A DNA stretch of 64,000 nt from the NCBI GenBank assembly GCA_965368185.1, contig CBDULZ010000011.1:15175-79174 (forward strand), in the 5' to 3' direction. Source of the stretch: Kriegella sp965368185 (lineage in GTDB: Bacteria; Bacteroidota; Bacteroidia; Flavobacteriales; Flavobacteriaceae). The translations under genes were made by a program, and so were the position numbers. Positions 27,448 to 35,397 of the stretch are shown here, one piece after another (positions within the stretch are counted from its first letter, which is position 1; each line of letters opens with the position of its first letter). A model generated the notes under the pieces. That model saw nothing but the letters and a program-made list of their open reading frames with translations. It was not told the origin of the DNA and searched no databases.

Positions 27448-28956
27448 ATGCTAGCAGGAATCGATTATTTTATTGTTATAGCCTATATCGTCGGAATGCT
27501 CTTATTGGGCCTCTACTTTAAAAAATTCGTCAATAGCTCTGAAGATTACTTTCTAGGTGGCAGAAGTTTACCTTTTTGGGCCATAGGCATGTCAATAGTA
27601 GTTTCTGATATCGGCGCATTAGACTTTGTTGGGGTATCTGGCCAGGCCTATAGATATGGTGTTTCGGTAGGTAATTTTGATTGGGTGGGATCGGTGCCCG
27701 CAATGCTCTTGGCCGCCTTTATATTTATACCCTACTTCTGGCGTGGCGGTATGTATACAATACCTGAATATTTAGGTAGACGTTATAATAAATCGGTTCG
27801 TACTATTGCATCAGCTACTTGGATTTTATTTTTCGCGCTAGATTTGGGCGTGTTGTTTTGGGCAAGCGCTGTTCTCCTTAATGTATTGATGGGATGGCCC
27901 ATTTGGATTTCTATTATGTCTACTGCAGGTGTGGTAGGCTTATATACGTATTTTGGGGGAATTACAGCGGTAATCATGACAGATGTAGTGCAAATGGTTA
28001 TCATGTTTATTGGTGGTTTTGCATTAGTATATCTTAGCCTTGACGCCGTTGGTGGATGGGAAAATATGGTGGAAAAAATTGGTACAATGGGTCCTGAATA
28101 TCGAAGTCATTTTGATATAATTCAACCTGTAGACACTAAATCGCCTTTCCCGTGGACCGGTATTCTATTCGGACTTACTTTTGTTATGTCAAATGCGTAC
28201 ATGATTGGAAATCAATCAATTGTACAGCGTTGTTTAACGGCCAAAAATGAATGGCACGCTAAAGCAAGTATGGTTTTTGGATCGGCGTTGAAGATGTTTA
28301 TTCCTATACTTGTATTGTTTCCAGGTTTGATGGCGGTTGTAGTTCACCCTGAATTGGCTGACGGCGATCAGGCTTTACCCATGATGATAAAAAGTATATT
28401 ACCACCAGGTTTGGTCGGTTTAATGTTCGCTGCATTTTTTGCGGGATTGATGTCGAGCGTAGATTCGCTCCTAAATTCTACAGCCACTTTGTTTACCAAA
28501 GATATCTATGAGCCTTTTATCAAAAAAGATGCAGATGACAGGCATTACCTTAGAGTAGGTCAAATAACAACTTTAGTTTTGTTGGTTTTAGGGGTTGCGA
28601 CAGCACCAATTAGTAGTGATTTTCCAGGTATTTATGTGGCGATACAAAGCTTCATGTCATATTTTCAAGGGCCCTTGTTCGCTATTCTCCTATTGGGTAT
28701 TTTTTGGAAACGTACGACGCAATGGGGAGGTCTTTCGGCCTTGGTGATCGGTATTGGCTTTGCAATATTTCTCAATGTTTTCAAAGCGAATTTCTTTACT
28801 ATAGAAGATCCTTTCCTCTACATTTCTTGGTGGTCTTTCCTTTTGGCATTTATTATAAATATAGTAGTCAGTCTTTTGACCAAAAAACACTCGGAAGAAT
28901 CGTTAAAGGGACTCGTGTTCAGTTCTAAAATTTTAACCCAAAACAAAACCTTATAA
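27448..28956 (+). CDS. SSS-family sodium:solute symporter (SLC5 type)
   Basis: A 502-residue inner-membrane protein with about 13 membrane helices. It has the family's opening (DYFIVIAYIVGMLLLGLYF), SSEDYFLGGRSLPFW, and the SMSNAYMIGNQ-like region followed by QRCLTAKNEWHAK. The helix GLMSSVDSLLNSTATLF is typical of SGLT/SSS carriers. It heads the divergent seven-gene operon. Because the GH2 enzyme in this operon has no signal peptide, the symporter may import an intact glycoside or amino-sugar disaccharide instead of a monosaccharide. The substrate cannot be assigned from sequence. Confidence 0.9.
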   Translation: MLAGIDYFIVIAYIVGMLLLGLYFKKFVNSSEDYFLGGRSLPFWAIGMSIVVSDIGALDFVGVSGQAYRYGVSVGNFDWVGSVPAMLLAAFIFIPYFWRGGMYTIPEYLGRRYNKSVRTIASATWILFFALDLGVLFWASAVLLNVLMGWPIWISIMSTAGVVGLYTYFGGITAVIMTDVVQMVIMFIGGFALVYLSLDAVGGWENMVEKIGTMGPEYRSHFDIIQPVDTKSPFPWTGILFGLTFVMSNAYMIGNQSIVQRCLTAKNEWHAKASMVFGSALKMFIPILVLFPGLMAVVVHPELADGDQALPMMIKSILPPGLVGLMFAAFFAGLMSSVDSLLNSTATLFTKDIYEPFIKKDADDRHYLRVGQITTLVLLVLGVATAPISSDFPGIYVAIQSFMSYFQGPLFAILLLGIFWKRTTQWGGLSALVIGIGFAIFLNVFKANFFTIEDPFLYISWWSFLLAFIINIVVSLLTKKHSEESLKGLVFSSKILTQNKTL

Positions 28957-28957
28957 T

Positions 28958-29173
28958 ATGCTGAATTTTGATTGGCTTTCCGGAGTTTCGGCCGAAACGG
29001 CAAAAATGATATTTTTTGGTCTCTATTTTTTCATTGGTGCATTGGTACTTATGCTACCTAATGAATATGTATATGAAGGTATTAAAAAAGAAGACCGCCA
29101 TTGGTGGAACAATTTAAAAATTTGGTCAGTTGCCGTACTGGGTATTTTGGCAACTATTTATTATCAATTTTAA
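28958..29173 (+). CDS. Small two-helix membrane protein beside the symporter
   Basis: 71 residues starting one nucleotide after the symporter stop, so translation is probably coupled. Two hydrophobic segments (about 16-35 and 53-70) flank a charged loop EGIKKEDRHWWNN. I do not recognise the family. Tight linkage to an SSS carrier suggests an accessory or stabilising subunit, as small partner proteins are known for some sodium symporters, but this is inference. Confidence 0.65.
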   Translation: MLNFDWLSGVSAETAKMIFFGLYFFIGALVLMLPNEYVYEGIKKEDRHWWNNLKIWSVAVLGILATIYYQF

Positions 29174-29226
29174 GATGAAGGGAATTATTCTCAAATTGAA
29201 CTTAGTGAAGTAAAAGCATAAATATT

Positions 29227-29460
29227 ATGGACGAATTAGAGCGGCTTTCAAAAGTTAAATCGGCACAAATAAATCAAGCGTTAGGAGTATTTATATTCAT
29301 TTTTGGCATCATAATCACTTTTGCGATGGTTTTCACCGAGACTTTTGTTCAGCAAATGACTGATTTAGTCGCCGGTTTGACTTTGGTTACTATTGGCGGT
29401 GGAATGGCATGGAAGTCAAAAAGAACAATACGTAAATTCAAAAAGACAAACAATAAATAA
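29227..29460 (+). CDS. Second small two-helix membrane protein
   Basis: 77 residues. A charged N terminus is followed by two membrane helices (about 19-38 and 46-63) and a basic tail KSKRTIRKFKKTNNK, which should stay in the cytoplasm. It lies 53 nt after the first small membrane gene and 11 nt before GH2. I do not recognise the family. Codon use and operon spacing support a real gene. Confidence 0.6.
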   Translation: MDELERLSKVKSAQINQALGVFIFIFGIIITFAMVFTETFVQQMTDLVAGLTLVTIGGGMAWKSKRTIRKFKKTNNK

Positions 29461-29471
29461 GTTGTGTGTAA

Positions 29472-32069
29472 ATGGAGCGTCTGAAAATCGAATTACGCGA
29501 GAATTGGAAAATTCAATCATCCGATCAGGTTTCCCATACGGGAAGCATGCTTTCAAAAAACTATTCACTTGCTGAAGGTTGGTTGCCGGCCCAAGTTCCC
29601 TCTACCATTTTAGGCTCTTTGGTAGACAATAATATATATGAAGATCCTTATTTCGGCGAGAACTTAAAGAACATTTCGACCGAACCGTTTGAAGTTCCGT
29701 GGTGGTATACGACCTCTTTTCAAATTAACGAGGTACATGCCGAATATAATGCCAGTTTGAATTTCGACGGCATAAACTATAAGGCAAATGTTTGGTTGAA
29801 CGGAAAGCAAATTGCCGATTCTAAAGCTATAAATGGGGCATTTCGAATTACATCTTTTGATGTTAGTGATTCCATTGTTTCTGGCACTAACGTCTTGGCT
29901 ATAGAAATAATTCCACCAAAACCAGGCGACTTCAGTACTGGTTTTGTTGATTGGAACCCCGCTCCACCGGACGGCAATATGGGTATATTCAGACCCGTGA
30001 CGCTGCACTTATATCAAGGGGTGCAGATTAAGAATCCTTTTGTACAATCAAAGGTTGATCTAAAAAATCTAAGTAAGGCGGCACTCACTGTTTCCGCTGA
30101 ATTAAAAAATACTACCAGTGCACCCATTTCAGGTGTTTTAGTCGGTCAAATAGAAAATATACGGTTCGAAAAAAAAGTGGCCATCGCGGCCCATACATCG
30201 TTGCACATCGAATACGACCCCATCGAATATCCCCAACTCAATTTAGATAACCCCAGGCTTTGGTGGCCAGTTCATTTAGGCGACCCTGATTTATACAAAT
30301 TAGAAATTTATTTTACCTCGAACGAAGAAATATCCGACGCCACTGAAATTAAGTTTGGTATACGTGAAGTTGAAGACTATTGGTTAAACGAAATTCATCG
30401 TGGCTATAAAATCAATGGCAAAAAAGTGTTGATAAAAGGTGCCGGATGGACCGACGACCTTTTATTAATGGATACCGACGAGAATATTGAGGCACAGGTA
30501 AAGTATGTCAAGCAGATGAATTTGAATACGATTCGTTTGGAAGGATTTTGGGGAAAAGACCATAAGCTTTATGACCTATGTGATGAACATGGTATTTTAC
30601 TCATGGTCGGATGGAGCTGCCACTGGGAACATGAAATTCATATGGGAGTGCCCGTAAATGAACGCTTCGGAGGTGTTTATAAACCAGAAGACATTGACCA
30701 CGTGGCCCAAACTTGGGAAGATCAATTGATTTGGCTGCGCAACCACCCCAGTATATTTGTCTGGACGGTCGCCAGTGATAAGGTTCCCATTACTGAATTA
30801 GAACAAAAATACCTTGACACTTTTGCGAAGTATGACCCTACCCGCCCCTATTTGAATTCAACGGGTGGTGTCGGAAGCGATCAGCACGTTATTGGCAGCG
30901 AAGATGTTATCAGTGAAATTAGCGGATCATCAGGTGTAAAGATGTTGGGCCCATACGCCTATACTGCACCGGTGTATTGGTTCACCGACACGAAATTTGG
31001 TGGCGCCTATGGTTTTAATACCGAAACGGGTCCGGGTGCACAAGTGCCACAACTGGAAAGTTTAAAGAAATTTATTCCCGAAGACAAGCTCTGGCCTATA
31101 AGTGATGTTTGGAATTATCATTGTGGCCGCTACGAGTTTGCCGATTTGAGCCGTTTTATTACGGCCATTAATGAGCGTTATGGAATTCCAAAAAACCTTG
31201 AAGAGTTCGATAAGATGGCTCAGGCAATGAACTACGAATTGATGCGCCCAATGTTCGAAGCTTTTCAAGTTTTTAAGGAGCGGTCAACGGGTATTGTTCA
31301 ATGGATGCTGAATGCGGCTTGGCCAAAAATGTATTGGCAGCTTTACGATTACTACCTTATGCCCACAGCAGCTTTCTATGCCACGCAAAAGGCTTGTGCT
31401 CCATTGCATCTTGCATATAATTATGGCGACCACCATATATATGTGATAAATGACTATTCACATACTATTGAAAATTTACAAGCTAGAATCCGAGTTTACG
31501 ATATTGAATCGCAACTACTTCTGGATAAATCTCTTGATTTTGATGTACTTTCGGATACTTCCAAACCAATATTCAAAATTGATGACATCGAAGGCTTGTC
31601 AACAACTTATTTTGTTGATCTTCGGCTGTCTGATGATACAAGGAAAGAAATAGACGCTAACTTTTACTGGCTGTCGACCAAAGAAGAGGTATTGGACTAT
31701 GAAGCCGATTTAGGCGAATTTGCTTTTCATACGCCGAGCAAGGTCTATGCTGATTACTCCTTACTCAACTCCCTTGACAAAGTTGATATCGGAGTGGATT
31801 ACAATTTTGAAAAAATTGAGGGCAAACAACAAATAACGGTCACCATAACAAATGCCGTTAATGCAATTGCCTTTTTGCTCAATCTCAAATTGGTCGACAA
31901 AAATACCGGTGAACCTATTTTGCCCGTTTTTTGGGAAGATAATTTTATAAGTCTCATTCCTGGGGAACAAAGAATACTTCAAGCAACGTTTAAATACGAG
32001 GCCCTGGCCGATTTAAAGGTCGAAGCCTGGAATTCAAATAACATTACTTATGGAAAAATTAGCAATTAA
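29472..32069 (+). CDS. GH2 glycosidase, exo-beta-D-glucosaminidase (CsxA)-like, cytoplasmic
   Basis: An 865-residue GH2 enzyme: jelly-roll domain (about 15-185), Ig-like domain, TIM barrel (about 305-600) and C-terminal Ig-like domains. Ordinary GH2 enzymes have a glutamate acid/base in an NE motif. Here the position reads VASDKVP, with D436, as in chitosan exo-beta-glucosaminidase CsxA, where an aspartate has that role. E518 in GFNTETGPG fits the CsxA nucleophile. The start is secure because TAA lies in frame directly before the ATG, and no signal peptide is present. The enzyme therefore probably works in the cytoplasm on an imported amino-sugar glycoside. Beta-mannosidase activity is the main alternative. 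It overlaps the next gene by 20 nt. Confidence 0.85.
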   Translation: MERLKIELRENWKIQSSDQVSHTGSMLSKNYSLAEGWLPAQVPSTILGSLVDNNIYEDPYFGENLKNISTEPFEVPWWYTTSFQINEVHAEYNASLNFDGINYKANVWLNGKQIADSKAINGAFRITSFDVSDSIVSGTNVLAIEIIPPKPGDFSTGFVDWNPAPPDGNMGIFRPVTLHLYQGVQIKNPFVQSKVDLKNLSKAALTVSAELKNTTSAPISGVLVGQIENIRFEKKVAIAAHTSLHIEYDPIEYPQLNLDNPRLWWPVHLGDPDLYKLEIYFTSNEEISDATEIKFGIREVEDYWLNEIHRGYKINGKKVLIKGAGWTDDLLLMDTDENIEAQVKYVKQMNLNTIRLEGFWGKDHKLYDLCDEHGILLMVGWSCHWEHEIHMGVPVNERFGGVYKPEDIDHVAQTWEDQLIWLRNHPSIFVWTVASDKVPITELEQKYLDTFAKYDPTRPYLNSTGGVGSDQHVIGSEDVISEISGSSGVKMLGPYAYTAPVYWFTDTKFGGAYGFNTETGPGAQVPQLESLKKFIPEDKLWPISDVWNYHCGRYEFADLSRFITAINERYGIPKNLEEFDKMAQAMNYELMRPMFEAFQVFKERSTGIVQWMLNAAWPKMYWQLYDYYLMPTAAFYATQKACAPLHLAYNYGDHHIYVINDYSHTIENLQARIRVYDIESQLLLDKSLDFDVLSDTSKPIFKIDDIEGLSTTYFVDLRLSDDTRKEIDANFYWLSTKEEVLDYEADLGEFAFHTPSKVYADYSLLNSLDKVDIGVDYNFEKIEGKQQITVTITNAVNAIAFLLNLKLVDKNTGEPILPVFWEDNFISLIPGEQRILQATFKYEALADLKVEAWNSNNITYGKISN

Positions 32070-33330
32070 AGGCGGAAGTCCATGTCGTGACACAGCCTCA
32101 CAACCATGGCCAAAATGGCCCGTTTGGGGCAAAGAAGAAGAAGTGGCGCTTATTGAGGTACTCAATAGCGGAGTTTGGTCGTATAACGGACCAAAGGAGA
32201 TGGAATTCAACCAATTATTTGCAGAATTTACCGGCACCAAATATGCGATTTGTACAGTAAACGGTACAATTACAATGCAACTTGCATTGGAAGCCATGGG
32301 CATTGGCGTAGGTGATGAGGTTATAGTGCCAGGTATTACTTGGCAGGCTACCGCGGCAACCGTAATTGATGTTAATGCAACTCCGATTTTGGTTGATGTA
32401 CTTGAAGATACCTGGTGTATTGATCCGGCCGCTATCGAAAAAGCAATTACGCCAAAAACAAAAGCAATTATTCCGGTACATCTATATGGTGCATTTGCCG
32501 ATATGGATGCCATTATGGAAATCGCTAAAAAACACAATCTATATGTAATTGAAGATTGTGCCCATAAACATGGCGGTGAATGGAAAGGTAAAAAGGCCGG
32601 CAGCATAGGTGATGTTGGCAGTTTTAGTTTTCAATTGTCAAAACATTTAACTGCCGGTGAAGGTGGATCCATGACAACAGATGATGCCGAGTTAGCTGAA
32701 AAATTAGATGCACTAAGAAATGTAGGTCGCAGACCCGAAGGCGATTCCTTGATAGGAGCTGATAAAGGGATAGGAGATTATGGCGATGATGGTAATTTCA
32801 TTCAATCTGGAAACTTTCGAATTACGGAATTTCAAGCGGCCATGCTGATTGAAGGTTTAAAGAGATTGCCGGAACAAAATGCAAATAGAGATGCCAATGG
32901 TGCTTATTTAAATAGCCTAATAAAAGAATTACCCGGAGTAACTCCTTTGAAAAGGGATGACCGGGAAACGAAAAAGGCATATTTCAATTTTGCATTCCGG
33001 TATGATCAAAGTAAGTTTAATAATTTACCTATTGCAAAATTTAGAGCTGCATTAGAAGCAGAGTTGGGCATTATAGTAGACGCATGTTATGAGCCTTTAA
33101 ATAATTGTTCACTTTATGTTCCGCACACCAAACCAGCGCGACACAGACTAAATGAAAATTATTGGGCGGCGATAGACCCTGCCCGCTTTTCGCTACCTGT
33201 CTGCACCCGTATTTTTGAAAAAGAGTCTGTTTGTTTACACCACAAAATTCTGATGGGTACCAAAGCTGATATGGACTTGATTGCTCGAGCCATTCGAAAA
33301 GTATATGATAATGCCCAATCCCTATTTTAG
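32050..33330 (+). CDS. DegT/DnrJ/EryC1/StrS family PLP aminotransferase (StsC/NtdA-like)
   Basis: A 426-residue fold-type I sugar aminotransferase. K198 in FQLSKHLTAGEGG is the PLP lysine, preceded by VIEDCAHKHGG with the cofactor aspartate. The N terminus (LAIKGGSP followed by WPKWPVWGKEEE) resembles the aminotransferases of scyllo-inosose and related cyclitols or 3-keto sugars. Such enzymes are usually biosynthetic. Here it overlaps a glucosaminidase-type GH2 gene and precedes a Gfo/Idh oxidoreductase and a ROK kinase. It may therefore run in reverse to remove the amino group of a 3-amino sugar or amino-cyclitol, or aminate a keto sugar. The direction is not readable from sequence. Confidence 0.85.
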   Translation: MEKLAIKGGSPCRDTASQPWPKWPVWGKEEEVALIEVLNSGVWSYNGPKEMEFNQLFAEFTGTKYAICTVNGTITMQLALEAMGIGVGDEVIVPGITWQATAATVIDVNATPILVDVLEDTWCIDPAAIEKAITPKTKAIIPVHLYGAFADMDAIMEIAKKHNLYVIEDCAHKHGGEWKGKKAGSIGDVGSFSFQLSKHLTAGEGGSMTTDDAELAEKLDALRNVGRRPEGDSLIGADKGIGDYGDDGNFIQSGNFRITEFQAAMLIEGLKRLPEQNANRDANGAYLNSLIKELPGVTPLKRDDRETKKAYFNFAFRYDQSKFNNLPIAKFRAALEAELGIIVDACYEPLNNCSLYVPHTKPARHRLNENYWAAIDPARFSLPVCTRIFEKESVCLHHKILMGTKADMDLIARAIRKVYDNAQSLF

Positions 33331-33354
33331 AGCCCATTTTAACAAGAATACCCT

Positions 33355-34362
33355 ATGAATACTATTAAAATAGCGCTTGTCGGAGTCGGGTATATTGCAG
33401 ACTACCATGCCCGTGGATTGCAAACTATTCCGAATGTTGAAATTGTTTGTGTTGTTTCCAAACATATCGAAAGTGCCAAGAAATTTGCTGTTAAATATGG
33501 CATTCAGGAAGCTTATACCGATATTTCCAAAATAATCGAGGACAACGAAATCAACGGTGTCATCATTAGTACGCCCAATCAATTTCATGCGCCTTATGCT
33601 ATTTCATTTTTAGAAAGTGGGAAGGACGTTTTCCTTGAGAAACCCATGGGAATGAACCCGGAAGAAGGACGGCAAATTGATGCCGCGGCCATGGCAAATA
33701 ATCGACTGGTAATGGTCGGTCATATGTGGCGTTTTGATATCGACACCAATTACATCAAAGATGCTATCGACGAAGGAAAACTAGGCAAAATTTTTAAGAC
33801 GAAAGGCTACGGCATACACGAAAACTGGGGACCCGAAGGGTGGTTTACCAATAAAGAATTGGCCGGAGGCGGTGCACTAGCCGATATGGGCGTTCATGCC
33901 ATTGACACCGTAAGATATTTGCTGGGAGACCCAAAACCCGTTAAGGTTTATGCTAGAATTTCCACACAATTTGGCGACTATGATGTAGATGACACCGGTA
34001 TTATCGTTATCACTTGGGACAACGGTGTAGAAAGTATTATAGAAAGTGGATGGTGGCACCCACATATGGATGGACCCGAAGCAAGTACGGGATTATCTGG
34101 AACGAAGGGCTATGCCAGTCTGTTCCCCACTTTTTTGAAACTAAAGAAAGGTGTAGAGGCTTTCGAAAAGGTTGTACCAGATCTTCCAGAGCGGGAAGAT
34201 CACTGTGATCAAATAATATATACCCGACAAATGGAACATTTTGTAAATTGCATCAAAACACGAACCTCCCCAATACCGGGTATATTGGAAGGTCAAATTG
34301 TATTGGATATTGTAAATGCGGCCTATACATCCTCCGAAACTGGGGAAGCCGTTAATCTTTGA
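33355..34362 (+). CDS. Gfo/Idh/MocA family NAD(P)-dependent sugar oxidoreductase
   Basis: 335 residues. The Rossmann motif VGVGYIADYH lies near residue 9, and the family EKPMG motif (LEKPMGMNPEEG) has the catalytic lysine. GGGALADMGVHAIDTVRYLLG provides the active-site histidine and aspartate. It would oxidise or reduce a ring hydroxyl of a sugar or cyclitol, often at C3 or C2. Paired with the preceding aminotransferase it resembles the NtdC/NtdA arrangement of kanosamine metabolism, where a keto sugar phosphate links the two enzymes. It lies 24 nt after the aminotransferase gene and 4 nt before the kinase ATG. Confidence 0.88.
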   Translation: MNTIKIALVGVGYIADYHARGLQTIPNVEIVCVVSKHIESAKKFAVKYGIQEAYTDISKIIEDNEINGVIISTPNQFHAPYAISFLESGKDVFLEKPMGMNPEEGRQIDAAAMANNRLVMVGHMWRFDIDTNYIKDAIDEGKLGKIFKTKGYGIHENWGPEGWFTNKELAGGGALADMGVHAIDTVRYLLGDPKPVKVYARISTQFGDYDVDDTGIIVITWDNGVESIIESGWWHPHMDGPEASTGLSGTKGYASLFPTFLKLKKGVEAFEKVVPDLPEREDHCDQIIYTRQMEHFVNCIKTRTSPIPGILEGQIVLDIVNAAYTSSETGEAVNL

Positions 34363-34366
34363 GCAA

Positions 34367-35305
34367 ATGACAATCAATAGAAATCTAAAATATGCGGTTG
34401 GCGTTGATCTTGGGGGTACTTTCGTTAAAGTTGCCCTTATCTCGGAGTTAGGCGATATTCATTTTAAAAATATGTTGCCAATAGGCGGCGATGCCACTAA
34501 GAATATCATTCTAGATACGATAGAAAAAATTATTCAAATTACCATTGACCAAGCCGTGAACCACTCCTTAAACGTCATAGGTATTGGTATCGGAACCCCG
34601 GGGATTATCTATGAAGGTGTGCTTTATGGAGGTGCAGATAATCTAAATGGGTGGGAAAATATTGACCTAGCCACGTATTATTCGAAGATTTTCAACCTTC
34701 CCGTTAAGGTTGACAATGATGCAAATTTGATGGGCTTAGGGGAATTCCATTACGGCGCAGCAAAAGGGTGTACCGATGTCGTTTTCCTAACGGTCGGTAC
34801 CGGTATCGGAGGTGCCATTATTGCAAACGGGGCCTTATATGGCGGCTTTAAAAACAGGGGTACCGAACTGGGGCATATCGTCGTAGAGCATAATGGGCCG
34901 CCATGTAATTGCGGGGGGCAAGGTTGCCTTGAACAATATGCTTCAACTACAGCATTGATTCAACGTTATGCAGCCCTATCGGGAATGAATATTAAAGACC
35001 TCAATGGATATTATATTGTTGAAAAATACCATGAAAACGAAGAACATGCCGGCAAATGCCTGCAAGAACAGACTAATTATTTGGGACATGGAATTGCATC
35101 TTTTATAAATGTTTTCGCACCACAAAAGGTTGTTATCGGTGGTGGAATTTCCGATGCAGGCCAATTCTATATTGACATGGTTGGCGCTGCTGCAACTAAA
35201 TACATGATGTCAGATTGCGGAGGACACACTGAAATTGTCGGCGCAAAACTTGGAAATACCGCGGGTAGTCTGGGCGCCGCTGCGTTGATACTTAAAAATA
35301 CGTAA
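34367..35305 (+). CDS. ROK family sugar kinase with intact zinc motif
   Basis: About 312 residues from the ATG at 34367, which lies 4 nt after the upstream stop. An earlier ATG at 34316 would overlap the oxidoreductase gene and add a non-homologous leader. GVDLGGTFVK binds phosphate and VDNDAN holds the catalytic aspartate. GTGIGGAII follows, GTELGHIVV supplies the histidine, and CNCGGQGCLEQY is the full ROK zinc motif. It probably phosphorylates the sugar or amino sugar released in the cytoplasm by the GH2 enzyme. It is the last gene of the symporter operon. Confidence 0.9.
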   Translation: MTINRNLKYAVGVDLGGTFVKVALISELGDIHFKNMLPIGGDATKNIILDTIEKIIQITIDQAVNHSLNVIGIGIGTPGIIYEGVLYGGADNLNGWENIDLATYYSKIFNLPVKVDNDANLMGLGEFHYGAAKGCTDVVFLTVGTGIGGAIIANGALYGGFKNRGTELGHIVVEHNGPPCNCGGQGCLEQYASTTALIQRYAALSGMNIKDLNGYYIVEKYHENEEHAGKCLQEQTNYLGHGIASFINVFAPQKVVIGGGISDAGQFYIDMVGAAATKYMMSDCGGHTEIVGAKLGNTAGSLGAAALILKNT

Positions 35306-35397
35306 CTTTATTAACCCATCTAGTTAAGCTTAAATTATATGTACACGGTCAGCCATGTGTTTTCCGCTGCACGGAATCGCTTTCAATTCTCATTTTT

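Noticed and set aside
35362..35376. TTCCG/CGGAA hairpin between the ROK kinase and STAND genes as terminator
   Set aside because: Five-bp stem with no T-run on either strand. Too weak to call.
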